Below are positions 51,982 to 61,174 of a stretch of DNA of 64,000 bases, piece by piece; position 1 is the first letter of the stretch; every line of letters begins with the position of its first letter. The position numbers were made by a program, and so were the translations under genes. The stretch comes from Blautia sp. (GTDB lineage Bacteria > Bacillota > Clostridia > Lachnospirales > Lachnospiraceae). The notes under the pieces were generated by a model, which had not been told where the DNA came from, ran no database searches, and worked only from the letters and a program-made list of their open reading frames with translations. The stretch lies in assembly GCA_022769545.1 (NCBI GenBank), contig JALEJS010000014.1:1-64000 (forward strand). The letters run 5' to 3'.

Positions 51982-53394
51982 TTATTCATAAATGCTTCTG
52001 TAACGAATTTTCTGCTGCATTTCTTCCACAGAACCGGCAAATCCCGCGGATGCGAGAGACTGCATTGCCGCACCGTAAGCAGCTTCCTCCGAACACTGCG
52101 GTATTTTCAAAGGCATACGGAATAACTCCTGTGCCAGCTCCTGAAGCAGACGGTTCTGCCGGATTCCGTTTCCGGAACCAACCAGATACATCGCTGCGCT
52201 TCCGGTCATCGCACACATTTTTTCATACATCAGATAAAGCTCATCCAGAACGCCCTGCAGCATTCCCACCGTCATGGCACCGGGATGAAAATTTTCGATT
52301 CCGATTGAGGAAATCATTCCCCGTTCTGCCGGATTGCTTCTGGTTCCGGAAAAAGTGGTCCGTATTTTCCAGGCAGCCTCTTTTCCAAACGTATCCATGA
52401 AATCCCGTGCCTGAGTCTCCATTCTGCCATACAGATTTTTCATTTTTCCATCGGTATGCGGAAACGATACTCCGCACATCTCTGCCACCTCGCGATAAAA
52501 CTGCTCCAGCATTGCATACGCTCTTCCGCCGCAAAGTCCGGATCCAACCATAAGATACATTTTTTCCGTACACGGTCTCAATTCAATCGCCCCATGCGAT
52601 TCCATATATCTGGATGTTCCCACGGACACCTGGCTGCCTGTTCCGATATTCAGCAGTACGGTGTTCGAAAGATCCTGCACCGACCCCAGTACACTCGCCT
52701 GATTGTCTCCCAGCGATGCGGTAACCGGAATTCCCCCGTGCAAACCTCCTTTTGTTACACCGACCACACTGTGGCCCGGCAAAATCACAGGCAGAAACGA
52801 GATGTCCACCTTTGCCTCTTCAAGCTCCTGCATGCAGAATTCACCCAGCTCCAGGTCATAGCAGCCCCAGCTTGCCGCCATATCCTTTGCAATAAACGGC
52901 TCCCTGATTCCGCAAAGCTTCATGGCGATATAATCGCTGAGCGTTACCAGCTTTTTCGCAGCATCCGGAATCAGACCTTGTTTCTGAAGATAAAAATGGG
53001 TCGTGATTCCATATCCTGCCGCTGCCGCTCCTGTCGCATCCTGCAGAACCTGGGCATAAGTCCTTCCGTCCTTCATCAGCTCATTGCCGCTTCCATCCTG
53101 CCATGTATACAGAGGGCTGACTGCTTCTCCATCCGGATTCACATACAGGATTCCATGCATCTGTCCGGTCATTCCAATACTGCCTGGTTTTCCATATTTG
53201 CGGATCAGCTCTTCCACAGCCTGCACGGTCATTCCCCGGAGTTTTTCCGGATCCTGTATCCGCTGAAAGGGCAGATAAGGCTTTTTATTCGCTTTGTGGA
53301 AAATGGTTGTCTGATCGACCAGTTCCCCAGTCTCCCCATCCATTACCACCACACTGATGGTAGTTGTCCCCATATCAATTCCAAACGCCAGCAT
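51982..53394 (-). CDS. FGGY sugar kinase, sedoheptulokinase/xylulokinase-like
   Basis: The 470-aa FGGY kinase shows the phosphate-1 loop FGIDMGTTTISVVVMD, the IGMTGQMHGILYVNPDG segment with PLYTWQDGSG (as in sedoheptulokinase-type enzymes), the adenosine-binding LVGSGNGIRQNRLLQELAQ and EEAAYGAAMQ. The TWQD motif argues against rhamnulokinase and glycerol kinase. The substrate is presumably the sugar brought in by the ABC transporter next to it, but it cannot be named. The gene follows the binding-protein gene by about 160 bases containing a hairpin. Confidence 0.85.
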   Translation of the reverse strand: MLAFGIDMGTTTISVVVMDGETGELVDQTTIFHKANKKPYLPFQRIQDPEKLRGMTVQAVEELIRKYGKPGSIGMTGQMHGILYVNPDGEAVSPLYTWQDGSGNELMKDGRTYAQVLQDATGAAAAGYGITTHFYLQKQGLIPDAAKKLVTLSDYIAMKLCGIREPFIAKDMAASWGCYDLELGEFCMQELEEAKVDISFLPVILPGHSVVGVTKGGLHGGIPVTASLGDNQASVLGSVQDLSNTVLLNIGTGSQVSVGTSRYMESHGAIELRPCTEKMYLMVGSGLCGGRAYAMLEQFYREVAEMCGVSFPHTDGKMKNLYGRMETQARDFMDTFGKEAAWKIRTTFSGTRSNPAERGMISSIGIENFHPGAMTVGMLQGVLDELYLMYEKMCAMTGSAAMYLVGSGNGIRQNRLLQELAQELFRMPLKIPQCSEEAAYGAAMQSLASAGFAGSVEEMQQKIRYRSIYE

Positions 53395-53421
53395 ATACCA
53401 GTTCTCCAGTCACATGTAATA

Positions 53422-53438
53422 TTATGTCCATTTGTCCC
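53422..53438. repeat. Half-palindrome TTATGTCCATTTGTCCC
   Basis: This 17-mer recurs exactly at 62,986-63,002 as one arm of a palindromic element. Here it is followed by a degenerate inverted partner (CAAAGGACATTAT near 53,458-53,470). It lies in the spacer between the sugar-binding-protein and kinase genes. Confidence 0.6.
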
Positions 53439-53477
53439 GCAACGTATGACACATAACCAAAGGACATTATAGCCAAA

Positions 53478-53512
53478 GGGGGCCGCACACCAGTTCCAGG
53501 TGCACGACCCCC
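53478..53512 (-). terminator. Hairpin between binding-protein and kinase genes
   Basis: GGGGG (53,478-53,482) and CCCCC (53,508-53,512) close an imperfect GC-rich stem that also pairs CACC with GGTG. On the minus strand only three T follow. It could lower kinase expression relative to the abundant binding protein. Confidence 0.6.
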
Positions 53513-53557
53513 TATCGTTAGATCACTCTACGTTGCCTTGAAATGAATGATTATCAA

Positions 53558-54676
53558 TTAGTCATACAGGTTCGGAGCGATTGTTTCGTCTTCCATGTTT
53601 GTGGAATCATACCAGTAACCAGCTGTCGGAACATCAGATACTTCCTGTCCGTTTGCTGCTGCTGTCAGAGCGTAGATTGCGTAGTAGCCCATCATCAGAG
53701 GAGACTGTGTAACAGCACCAAGGAATGTGCCATCCTGTACAGCTGCTTTAATGATAGAACCAGCATCGAAACCAACACCGATTACATCGCCTGCTGCTGC
53801 ATCGGAACCAAGAACGTTCAGGTTGGAGTTCGCTGCAAGAACACCTTCTGCTGCTGTCTGGTTGGAACCGAAGATTGCGATACAGTTTTCTTTGGAAAGA
53901 ATAGCCTGAGCCTCTGTGGAGCAAAGCTCTACCGTTGTCTGTGCCGGAACTGCTACCTGGATAACAACGTCTGCATCAGCTTCTGTTGCATCAGCGGTTG
54001 TTGCTGCGTTTACATAGAATTCATTTCCTGCTACTGCAACGGTTTTTCCGTCAGCCTGAAGAAGCTCGATCATCTTGTCGATGAATCCGCCGCCACGCTG
54101 CTGAATGTTAAGAGCAGTTGCATCCTGGTTAACTTCACCGATGATAACCTGTCCTTCTGCATTTGCTACAACATCTTTGATTGCTGCATACATATTTTCA
54201 GCTGCTACGGAACCAGCCTGCGCATTGTCTGTACAAACTTCTGCTACTACGGAGCCTTCCGGAGCATCAGCAACACCGGTATCAAATGTAACTACCGGGA
54301 TTCCCTTATCTGCACATGCCTGAAGAGCTTCCAGTACAGAGGAGGTATCACATGCTGCAAGACCAAGACCAACCGGGTTTGCTGCGATTGCAGTATTGAT
54401 CATGTTTACCTGGTCAGCAATATCAGACTCGCTGTTCGGGCCCTGTGCGTTAAAGGTAACACCCAGCTCTTCTCCAGCCATCTCCATACCTTTTACAGCT
54501 GCCTGCCAGTATGTAGACTGGAAGGATTTTACCATCATCGGGAATTCATAAGCTTCGTTAGCTGTCAGTCCTTCGAACTGTGCGGTAGGATCTTCTTCTG
54601 CGAATACGGGTGCAGCAGTCATGCCTGCTACCATTGCTGCGCTGAGTCCCAGTGCGATTAATTTTTTGATTGTCAT
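53558..54676 (-). CDS. Sugar ABC transporter binding protein
   Basis: The 372-aa periplasmic-binding-protein type I (ribose/galactose class) has the two-lobed pattern: MVKSFQSTYWQAAVKGMEMAGEELG, QVNMINTAIAANPVGLGLAACD, IPVVTFDTGV and VIGVGFDAGSIIKAAVQDGTFLGAVTQSPLMMGYYA. The signal peptide ends ...TAAPVFA-EE and contains no lipobox cysteine. This is unusual for a Gram-positive transporter, whose binding protein is normally a lipoprotein. It belongs to the CUT2 operon upstream (75 bases behind the second permease). An AAAGGAGG site precedes it. Confidence 0.92.
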   Translation of the reverse strand: MTIKKLIALGLSAAMVAGMTAAPVFAEEDPTAQFEGLTANEAYEFPMMVKSFQSTYWQAAVKGMEMAGEELGVTFNAQGPNSESDIADQVNMINTAIAANPVGLGLAACDTSSVLEALQACADKGIPVVTFDTGVADAPEGSVVAEVCTDNAQAGSVAAENMYAAIKDVVANAEGQVIIGEVNQDATALNIQQRGGGFIDKMIELLQADGKTVAVAGNEFYVNAATTADATEADADVVIQVAVPAQTTVELCSTEAQAILSKENCIAIFGSNQTAAEGVLAANSNLNVLGSDAAAGDVIGVGFDAGSIIKAAVQDGTFLGAVTQSPLMMGYYAIYALTAAANGQEVSDVPTAGYWYDSTNMEDETIAPNLYD

Positions 54677-54715
54677 TTCTTTGTCCTCCTTTTAATTGAA
54701 ATAACTTGTTTTATG

Positions 54716-54729
54716 CAAAAACGTTTTCC
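54716..54729. promoter_or_regulatory. Possible cre (CcpA) site
   Basis: The sequence CAAAAACGTTTTCC contains the palindromic AAAACGTTTT core of catabolite-responsive elements but deviates at the outer positions. It lies between the second permease and the binding-protein gene. Confidence 0.3.
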
Positions 54730-54750
54730 GTTTTACATATCGTATGAAAT

Positions 54751-55728
54751 TTATTTTGCTCCTTTTTTCTCTTTGAGAATATCGATCAGAACCGCACCGA
54801 TCAGTACGAGACCTGTGATAATCTGCTGCCAGTTTGCCTGAAGTCCGATATACGGAAGACCGGTCTTAAGAAGCATGATAACGTAGATACCTACAAACGT
54901 TCCGAGAATGGAGCCATATCCTCCAGTTGCTGCAACTCCACCTACAAATACACCGCCGATGGCATCCATTTCAAGACCTGCGCCAGTACCCGGCTGTACC
55001 GTAGGAGTAACTGCTGCATACGCTGTTGCTGCAAGACCAACAAACAGTCCACAGATCACGTATACCATAACATGATAAAATTTTACATTGATTCCGGAAA
55101 GAGCTGCTGCCTCTTTATTCGAACCGATTGCGATCGTGTAACGGCCGAATTTGGTGTGGTTCAGAACAAACTCCATCAGAAGAACCAAAAGCACCATCCA
55201 CAGGAAACCGATCGGATAACGGGAAGCACTTCTTCCGGTACCGATGGTAAGCTTGTAGATTGTGTGGAACCATCCGCCTTCCTGTGTAAGTCCCGGCCAT
55301 GGAGTCGCTGTACAAAGAGAACCGATACCACGGGTGATCATACAGGTACAAAGTGTAGCCAAAAACGGCGGGAGATTCATAACACCGATCAGAACACCAT
55401 TCACTGCGCCAATCAGAACACCCAGCAGCACACATACCAGCATTGCCACAAGAACCGGGCATCCATAATTTCTGACCAGTGTTCCGCCAATCAGTGCGTA
55501 GCAAACCATTCCTGTTCCGATTGACAGGTCTACACCTGCTGTAATAAGCGGGAACGTAACACCGATTGCCATCAGAAGGTCATAGTAGGAAAAATCCAAC
55601 AGACTCAGCAATGTATTGTATTGTCTGAACTCCTTACTCATCAACGAAAAGATCAACGTCAATGCAATAACAACTAACAAAACAATAAATCTCTGATCAC
55701 TTAAAATACTTTTACTCTTCTTATTCAT
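54751..55728 (-). CDS. Sugar ABC transporter permease (RbsC-like)
   Basis: The 325-aa protein has about nine membrane helices and the CUT2 permease signatures SIGTGMVCYALIGGT, GLFVGLAATAYAA and AIGGVFVGGVAATGGYGSILGT. It forms the membrane channel with the other permease and the double ATPase. It begins 11 bases downstream of the ATPase stop codon, with TAAGGAGG before its ATG. CUT2 systems normally have one permease gene used as a homodimer; here two different ones are present. Confidence 0.94.
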   Translation of the reverse strand: MNKKSKSILSDQRFIVLLVVIALTLIFSLMSKEFRQYNTLLSLLDFSYYDLLMAIGVTFPLITAGVDLSIGTGMVCYALIGGTLVRNYGCPVLVAMLVCVLLGVLIGAVNGVLIGVMNLPPFLATLCTCMITRGIGSLCTATPWPGLTQEGGWFHTIYKLTIGTGRSASRYPIGFLWMVLLVLLMEFVLNHTKFGRYTIAIGSNKEAAALSGINVKFYHVMVYVICGLFVGLAATAYAAVTPTVQPGTGAGLEMDAIGGVFVGGVAATGGYGSILGTFVGIYVIMLLKTGLPYIGLQANWQQIITGLVLIGAVLIDILKEKKGAK

Positions 55729-55739
55729 GACTGTCCTCC

Positions 55740-57251
55740 TTAATCGATATTCCGTGTAGCTTTGTTCATAATGTTTTCCTGGGTTGCTTCAGAAATATCA
55801 ATATTTCCTGTAACTTTTCCCTCACACATAACGATAATACGGTCACTCATACGGAGAACTTCTGTCATCTCAGAAGAAATCATGATAATTGATTTGCCCT
55901 CAGCTGCCAGTTTGTTCATTAACTTATAAATTTCGTTCTTGGCACCAACGTCGATACCTCTGGTAGGCTCATCGAAGATCAGGATCTCACTGTCTCTCGT
56001 AAGCCATTTTGCAATAACGACTTTCTGCTGGTTACCGCCGGAAAGATTTACAACAAGCTGCTCCGGATTTGGCGTCTTGGTTGCAAGCTCCTTGATATAT
56101 TTCTCAGTTACCTTTTTCTCTTTTGCTGAATTGATCAGCAGACCGCTGGTATACTGCTCCATCGTTGCCAGAGTTGTATTTTCAATACAGGACTTCTGTA
56201 CAACACATCCGTATCTTCTTCTGTCCTCTGACAGATAACCGATACCGCATTTTACCGCATCCTCCGGTGTGTTGATCGTCACCTCACGAAGCTGACCATC
56301 TTTTCCCATGACAGAGATCTTTCCGCTCTCTTTCGGATCCGCACCAAATAATGCTCTTGCCGTCTCTGTACGTCCGGCACCCATCAATCCGGAGAAGCCA
56401 AGAATCTCGCCCTTTCGAAGTTCGAAGCTGACATCCTGAACCATCTTGCCTGCATTCAGATGTTCTACCTTAAGAACAACCGGGGCATCCGGTGCAACCA
56501 TGCTGTGCTGCTTCGGATCCTCGTAAATCACACGGCCAACCATCATGTTGATGATATCTTCCTTGGAGCTTTCTGCTGTAACCAGAGTTCCCACATAACC
56601 GCCGTCACGCATGACTGTAACACGGTCTGTGATAACCTTAATCTCATCCATACGATGAGAAATGTAGACAATTCCCAGTCCCTTTTCACGAAGGTCACGG
56701 ATAATTACAAACAGATCCGCGATTTCCTTCTCCGTCAGAGCTGCAGAAGGCTCATCAAAGATAATGACCTCCGCCTTATGGGAAATTGCTTTTGCAATTT
56801 CGCACATCTGCTGTTTACCAACCGTAAGATTGTGCATCTTCTCTCTCGGGTCGATCTCAATATTCAACTCCTGGAAAAGCTTCTTGGAATCCTCGATCAT
56901 TTTCTTGTCATCAATGCGGAAACCTTTTTTCGGCTCACGTCCGATGAAAATGTTCTGAGCGACTGTAAGGTCACCCACCATGTTTAATTCCTGATGTACG
57001 ATTACAACGCCTGCATCCTGTGCTTCTCTTGTGTTATGGAATTCCACCTCTTTGCCTTTGTAAGTGATAGAACCGGAATCCTTCTGGTAAATACCGGTAA
57101 GAACCTTCATCAGAGTCGATTTTCCGGCACCGTTCTCTCCCATAAGAGCATGTACTTCTCCGCGTTTCACCTCGAAATTAACATGATCCAAAGCATGAAC
57201 ACCAGGAAAGGACTTATCAATGTCTTTCATTGTCAGAATAACTTCACCCAT
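55740..57251 (-). CDS. Sugar ABC transporter double ATPase (MglA/RbsA-like)
   Basis: The 503-aa protein contains two ABC domains. The first has Walker A GENGAGKST and a weak signature LTVGKQQM, then VIIFDEPSAALT. The second has a degenerate P-loop GLMGAGRTE with a canonical signature LSGGNQQKVVIAKWL and ILIFDEPTRGIDVGAK. This asymmetry is normal for CUT2 ATPases. It powers the two permeases on either side in the operon. The spacing to the upstream permease is 18 bases, with GGGAGG before the ATG. Confidence 0.96.
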   Translation of the reverse strand: MGEVILTMKDIDKSFPGVHALDHVNFEVKRGEVHALMGENGAGKSTLMKVLTGIYQKDSGSITYKGKEVEFHNTREAQDAGVVIVHQELNMVGDLTVAQNIFIGREPKKGFRIDDKKMIEDSKKLFQELNIEIDPREKMHNLTVGKQQMCEIAKAISHKAEVIIFDEPSAALTEKEIADLFVIIRDLREKGLGIVYISHRMDEIKVITDRVTVMRDGGYVGTLVTAESSKEDIINMMVGRVIYEDPKQHSMVAPDAPVVLKVEHLNAGKMVQDVSFELRKGEILGFSGLMGAGRTETARALFGADPKESGKISVMGKDGQLREVTINTPEDAVKCGIGYLSEDRRRYGCVVQKSCIENTTLATMEQYTSGLLINSAKEKKVTEKYIKELATKTPNPEQLVVNLSGGNQQKVVIAKWLTRDSEILIFDEPTRGIDVGAKNEIYKLMNKLAAEGKSIIMISSEMTEVLRMSDRIIVMCEGKVTGNIDISEATQENIMNKATRNID

Positions 57252-57269
57252 TGCTGTATCCTCCCTTCC

Positions 57270-58247
57270 TTAATTCTTTCTGCGTCTTGCAGAAACATCC
57301 GCATAAACTGCTGCAATTACAATGATACCGGTAATGATCATCTGCTGTCCTTTGCCAAGACCAAAGGCCAGAATACCCTGCTGTAAAAGAGAGATGATAC
57401 ATACGCCGATCACGGTACCGCCGATGGATGCAAGTCCGCCGACCATGGATGTACCACCCATTACGCAGCCCGCAATGGCTTCGTTGTTGTACTGGTCGCC
57501 GTATCCCGGCTGTACGGTTGTATATGTAGCTACAAAAAACAGAGCGGCAATTCCTGCCATCATTCCGCAAATGATATATGCAAGCATACGCCATTTCTTT
57601 GTGTTGACACCGGAAAGACGAACTGCCTCACTGTTGGAGCCAAGACAGAGGATATAGCGTCCCGGTTTCGTACGGTAAAGAACAATCCCGCAGATCACAG
57701 CCGCTGCCAGAAAGATCACAAGACCTACCGGAAATCCTTTATATGAAACAATATTTCTGAACCAGCCATTTGCAGGATCGTTGCCCAGCGGCCAGCTCAC
57801 AGACTGTGTCTTTGTAAACACAGATGCAAGACCTTTCGCAATGTTCATGGATGCCATGGATACGATAAACGGCGGCACAGACATATAAGACACAAGCCAT
57901 CCGTTAAAGACTCCAAAGCATACACCGATCAAAATACAGATTACCATAGCCAATGCACAAGGAACGCCATAGCTGCCCAGGCAGTAGCCGGAAATCAGTG
58001 CGCAGCAGAACATTACCGGTCCAATGGAGAAATCGATTCCTCCGGTAGCAATTACAAATGTAACGCCAAGTGACAAAAAGCCCAGGAAATACACATAGTT
58101 CAGAGTAGACTTGATACTGTCAACGATCGGGAATTTGCTTCCCAGCACAGCTCTGAAAACCACGAACATAACAATCAGAATCCCTACTAACAGGATTCTG
58201 TTCAGTCCGAGCTTTTTTATGATTGGATTTTGTTTCAGTTTTTCCAA
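57270..58247 (-). CDS. Sugar ABC transporter permease (RbsC-like), first gene of the operon
   Basis: The 325-aa permease has about nine helices, FVIATGGIDFSIGPVMFCCALI, IVSMASMNIAKGLA and NNEAIAGCVMGGTSMVGGLASIGGT. It resembles the second permease (54,751-55,728) only moderately and so probably forms a heterodimer with it. Translation starts at TTG (58,247) behind CAGGGAGGG. The region from here up to a perfect palindrome at 58,338 must hold the transporter promoter, but I cannot name its boxes with confidence. Confidence 0.94.
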   Translation of the reverse strand: MEKLKQNPIIKKLGLNRILLVGILIVMFVVFRAVLGSKFPIVDSIKSTLNYVYFLGFLSLGVTFVIATGGIDFSIGPVMFCCALISGYCLGSYGVPCALAMVICILIGVCFGVFNGWLVSYMSVPPFIVSMASMNIAKGLASVFTKTQSVSWPLGNDPANGWFRNIVSYKGFPVGLVIFLAAAVICGIVLYRTKPGRYILCLGSNSEAVRLSGVNTKKWRMLAYIICGMMAGIAALFFVATYTTVQPGYGDQYNNEAIAGCVMGGTSMVGGLASIGGTVIGVCIISLLQQGILAFGLGKGQQMIITGIIVIAAVYADVSARRRKN

Positions 58248-58337
58248 TTTTTTCCCTCCCTGTTTTTACATTTCTGTATTTTTGTTATTACTATAATAAC
58301 TTGAAATTCTTCTGATGAAAATGGAATTTCTTATATA

Positions 58338-58379
58338 AAAAGGTTAAAAATTTACGATATCGTAAATTTTTAACCTTTT
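58338..58379 (-). terminator. 42-bp perfect palindrome ending the sensor operon
   Basis: Two 21-base arms meet at GATATC (58,356-58,361). The A-rich and T-rich ends (AAAAGG/CCTTTT) make it a bidirectional intrinsic terminator. It lies 4 bases past the stop codon of the membrane-anchored binding protein and separates the sensor operon from the transporter operon. Confidence 0.85.
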
Positions 58380-58383
58380 ACTG

Positions 58384-59391
58384 TTATGACGTTTCCGTTT
58401 CCTTCCGCGATGAGTTAAACGGAAAAATCAGTTTTTCAATTTCACTGTCATACATGTTCTCCGGCGTCACCAGCTCACAGCCGGAATCAATATTTTTTTC
58501 CACCTCCTGCCCGCCCAGCATGCGGATGCTTTCACGCACCCCCAGATATCCCATCTTAAAGGCCTTCTGCACCACAACCCCTTTGATGATCCCTTCTTCC
58601 ATCAGTTCCACGGCCTCCTGGGAGCTGTCGATTCCCACCAGTGCGATCCGGTCCTGTGCCTTCTCATCCCGGACTGCTCTCGCAGCTCCCACAAAGGAAT
58701 ACTCGTTCATTCCGGCGATCATCACCAGATCCGGATACTTCTCCATCAGCTGGTTCGTCAGCTCATATGCCTTTTCATACTGCGAATCACAGTAAACCAC
58801 CTCCGCAACGTTCTGTCCCAGATCTCCCAGTCCCTCCCGGAAGCCTTTTTCTCTCTCCCGTGCGGTAGAGACCCCCTGCACATGTGCCACAATGGCAATT
58901 TTTCCTTCTTTCTCACCGATCAGCTGTGCGGCATATTCTCCCAGAAGCCTTCCTGCCTCCAGGTTATCCGTCGCCACCGTGAGATCCTGCAGCGGTTCTT
59001 CCGTGTATGAGTCGATATACACGATGCGGATTCCTTTTTTCTTTGCCTTTTTCAGGTATTCCTCCGACTCCGTGAAGCTGGAAGGGGAGATCAGAATGGC
59101 ATCCGGACGTTTCGCGATCGCCTCTTCCAGAAGTTCGTTCTGGCGCTGTACATCCATTTCCTGATCAGGAGCCGTAACCTCCAGTGACGCATTATACTCA
59201 TCTGCCGCAGTCCTCGCCCCGGCAATCAGAGAAGTCCAGAAATCGTTGGTTCCATCCACGACCTTTGGAATGTAGATCAGGGACCATTTCTTCGGATTTT
59301 TCTGCTGCAGGTAACCGGAAATTCCCATACCTCCCAGAAGGATCGCTGCCAGCACCAGAATCCCGATCATCCATTTTTTATAATTCCTCAT
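58384..59391 (-). CDS. Membrane-anchored sugar-binding protein of a sensor system
   Basis: The 335-aa protein has an uncleaved-looking N-terminal helix (WMIGILVLAAILLGGMGISGYL). A type I periplasmic-binding domain follows: WSLIYIPKVVDGTNDFWTSLIAG, RPDAILISPSSF, IRIVYIDSYTEEP and ALVGIDSSQEAVELMEEGIIKGVVVQKAFKMGYLGV. There is no lipobox. It overlaps the histidine-kinase gene by 14 bases, so it most likely presents sugar to the kinase rather than to a transporter. The ATG at 59,391 has GGAGG upstream; a much longer in-frame start has none. Confidence 0.9.
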   Translation of the reverse strand: MRNYKKWMIGILVLAAILLGGMGISGYLQQKNPKKWSLIYIPKVVDGTNDFWTSLIAGARTAADEYNASLEVTAPDQEMDVQRQNELLEEAIAKRPDAILISPSSFTESEEYLKKAKKKGIRIVYIDSYTEEPLQDLTVATDNLEAGRLLGEYAAQLIGEKEGKIAIVAHVQGVSTAREREKGFREGLGDLGQNVAEVVYCDSQYEKAYELTNQLMEKYPDLVMIAGMNEYSFVGAARAVRDEKAQDRIALVGIDSSQEAVELMEEGIIKGVVVQKAFKMGYLGVRESIRMLGGQEVEKNIDSGCELVTPENMYDSEIEKLIFPFNSSRKETETS

Positions 59392-61174
59392 GGTATTCCT
59401 CCTGTTCTGCCGGAATGGTAATCGTAGCCGTCGTTCCTTTTCCCGGTTCACTGCGATAGGAAATTCCGTAATCCGCCCCGTAATACAGCTGCAGCCGCTT
59501 CTGCACATTGTACACACCTACACCGTTGGAATGGTAATTCACCTTGTGTCTTTCAAAGATGTGAGCCAGAGTATGTTCATCCATTCCTGTGCCGTCATCC
59601 GAAATTTCCAGAACCGCATTTCCGTCCTGCCGGTATCCGCGCACAACCAGAAGTCCCTTTGTTTCCTTATATTTCAGCCCGTGATAGATGGCATTTTCAA
59701 TAATCGGCTGCAGAACCAGCTTGATGATCTTTACATGGTTCAGAGAAAGATCCACCTGAATCTGAAATTCCATCTTATCTTTATACCGCATTTTCTGGAT
59801 CGTCAGATAGCTTCTGGCGTACTCGATTTCTGTGGCAATGGAAACCAGTTCATCCTCATTGCTGATACTCTGGCGCAGAAGCCTGGCCAGAGCTGCCGTC
59901 ATGAGCACCACTTCCTCATTTTTCTTTCCCTCGGCCATCCAGATGATCGAATCCAGCGTATTGTACAGAAAATGCGGATTGATCTGCGACTGCAGAGCCT
60001 TCAGCTCACTTTTTCTCTTTTCTTCCTGATCGCGCACATTCTGCTCCATCAGTTCCTCGATCCGGTGCGTCATCACATTGAAGGAGCTGGTAAGGCTGCC
60101 GATTTCATTTTCCGAAGTGACGATCAGATCCGGGCCTCCGAAATCTCCCTCCTGCACCTTTGCCATGGAATCGCGCAGCCGCTGAATGGGAAGGGTAATA
60201 TTCCTGGCAACCACACTGGACAGTATGATCGCAATGATCATCAGGACCAGTGCAGTCAGAACGTAGATCAGCTGCGCCTGCCGGCTGCTGCGGAGCAGCT
60301 TTCCCACATTCATACAGCCGGCCACCGACCAGCCTGTTTTTTCCGATTTGGAGATACAGTACACCTTTCCGCTGTTCCCCGTTCCTGTCAGGACCGCATC
60401 GGACCCTACCTGCATGACTTCATCAATGTTTTCCGTCTGCAGCTCATTGTACAGCTGCTGCTGCTGCGGATGATACACAATGTTTCCATCCTGATCCAGA
60501 ATGAACACATAGCCCGCATCTCCGATGGTATTCTGATCGCACAGTTCCCGGATCGCATTGTAATTCAGATCAATGAAAAACACCCCTGCCGGCTTTTCTT
60601 TACGATCCCTGCTGCAGATGCCCTTGCTCAGTGTGATCACCCAGGGACGCTCCCCCTCAATAATGTGCTGGACATGGGAGGATGTCAGAACAGAAATCCC
60701 CAGATTGTCCCAGGCATTGCGAAACCATTCCAGGTTTTCCATACGGATATTCGGATTCACCGTATCTGTCCCGTCGTTCAGAAGGGCCTTCCCGTCTGCC
60801 CGCACCAGTCCGAGATTGCAGATATCATCACGGCCCTCCAGAATTGTGTGAAACTGTTCCAGAAGTCGTCTGCGGTATTCCGTGTTATCCAGATCCCCCG
60901 ACAGATATTTCTGAACATCCTCACTGTCCGCGATCACCGATGCGATATTCTCCATGTAATCAATATAGGAATCGATGTTCTGATTCATCTGTCGGATGAT
61001 CGTCTGGGTGTACATGGTGGAATTTTCCAGAACCGCCTTCCGCGTATAATTCAGGGATACCACCGTCACAATCAGTACCGCACCGAGAAGCACAATGGCA
61101 ACCGTTGTAAAAATTGCACTCTGAATGCTCTTGAATCTGCCCAGAAATCTTCCTTCCGTGTACTCTTTTTTCAT
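59378..61174 (-). CDS. YesM-type sensor histidine kinase
   Basis: The 598-aa kinase has an N-terminal helix (about 21-43) and an outside dCache-like sensor (about 45-290, GYVFILDQDGNIVYHP). A second helix (about 301-323), a HAMP linker (ARNITLPIQRLRDSMAKVQEGDF) and a His_kinase module with QINPHFLYNTLDSIIW (phospho-acceptor His) follow. The ATPase has IIENAIYHGLKYKETKG and SDDGTGMD. It overlaps the response-regulator gene by 4 bases (ATGA) and the binding-protein gene by 14. Together these form a three-part sugar sensor. Confidence 0.95.
   Translation of the reverse strand: MKKEYTEGRFLGRFKSIQSAIFTTVAIVLLGAVLIVTVVSLNYTRKAVLENSTMYTQTIIRQMNQNIDSYIDYMENIASVIADSEDVQKYLSGDLDNTEYRRRLLEQFHTILEGRDDICNLGLVRADGKALLNDGTDTVNPNIRMENLEWFRNAWDNLGISVLTSSHVQHIIEGERPWVITLSKGICSRDRKEKPAGVFFIDLNYNAIRELCDQNTIGDAGYVFILDQDGNIVYHPQQQQLYNELQTENIDEVMQVGSDAVLTGTGNSGKVYCISKSEKTGWSVAGCMNVGKLLRSSRQAQLIYVLTALVLMIIAIILSSVVARNITLPIQRLRDSMAKVQEGDFGGPDLIVTSENEIGSLTSSFNVMTHRIEELMEQNVRDQEEKRKSELKALQSQINPHFLYNTLDSIIWMAEGKKNEEVVLMTAALARLLRQSISNEDELVSIATEIEYARSYLTIQKMRYKDKMEFQIQVDLSLNHVKIIKLVLQPIIENAIYHGLKYKETKGLLVVRGYRQDGNAVLEISDDGTGMDEHTLAHIFERHKVNYHSNGVGVYNVQKRLQLYYGADYGISYRSEPGKGTTATITIPAEQEEYHEEL

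Noticed and set aside
54716-54729. Firm cre-site call before the binding-protein gene
   Set aside because: Only the AAAACGTTTT core fits; outer consensus bases differ, so it is listed at low confidence only.
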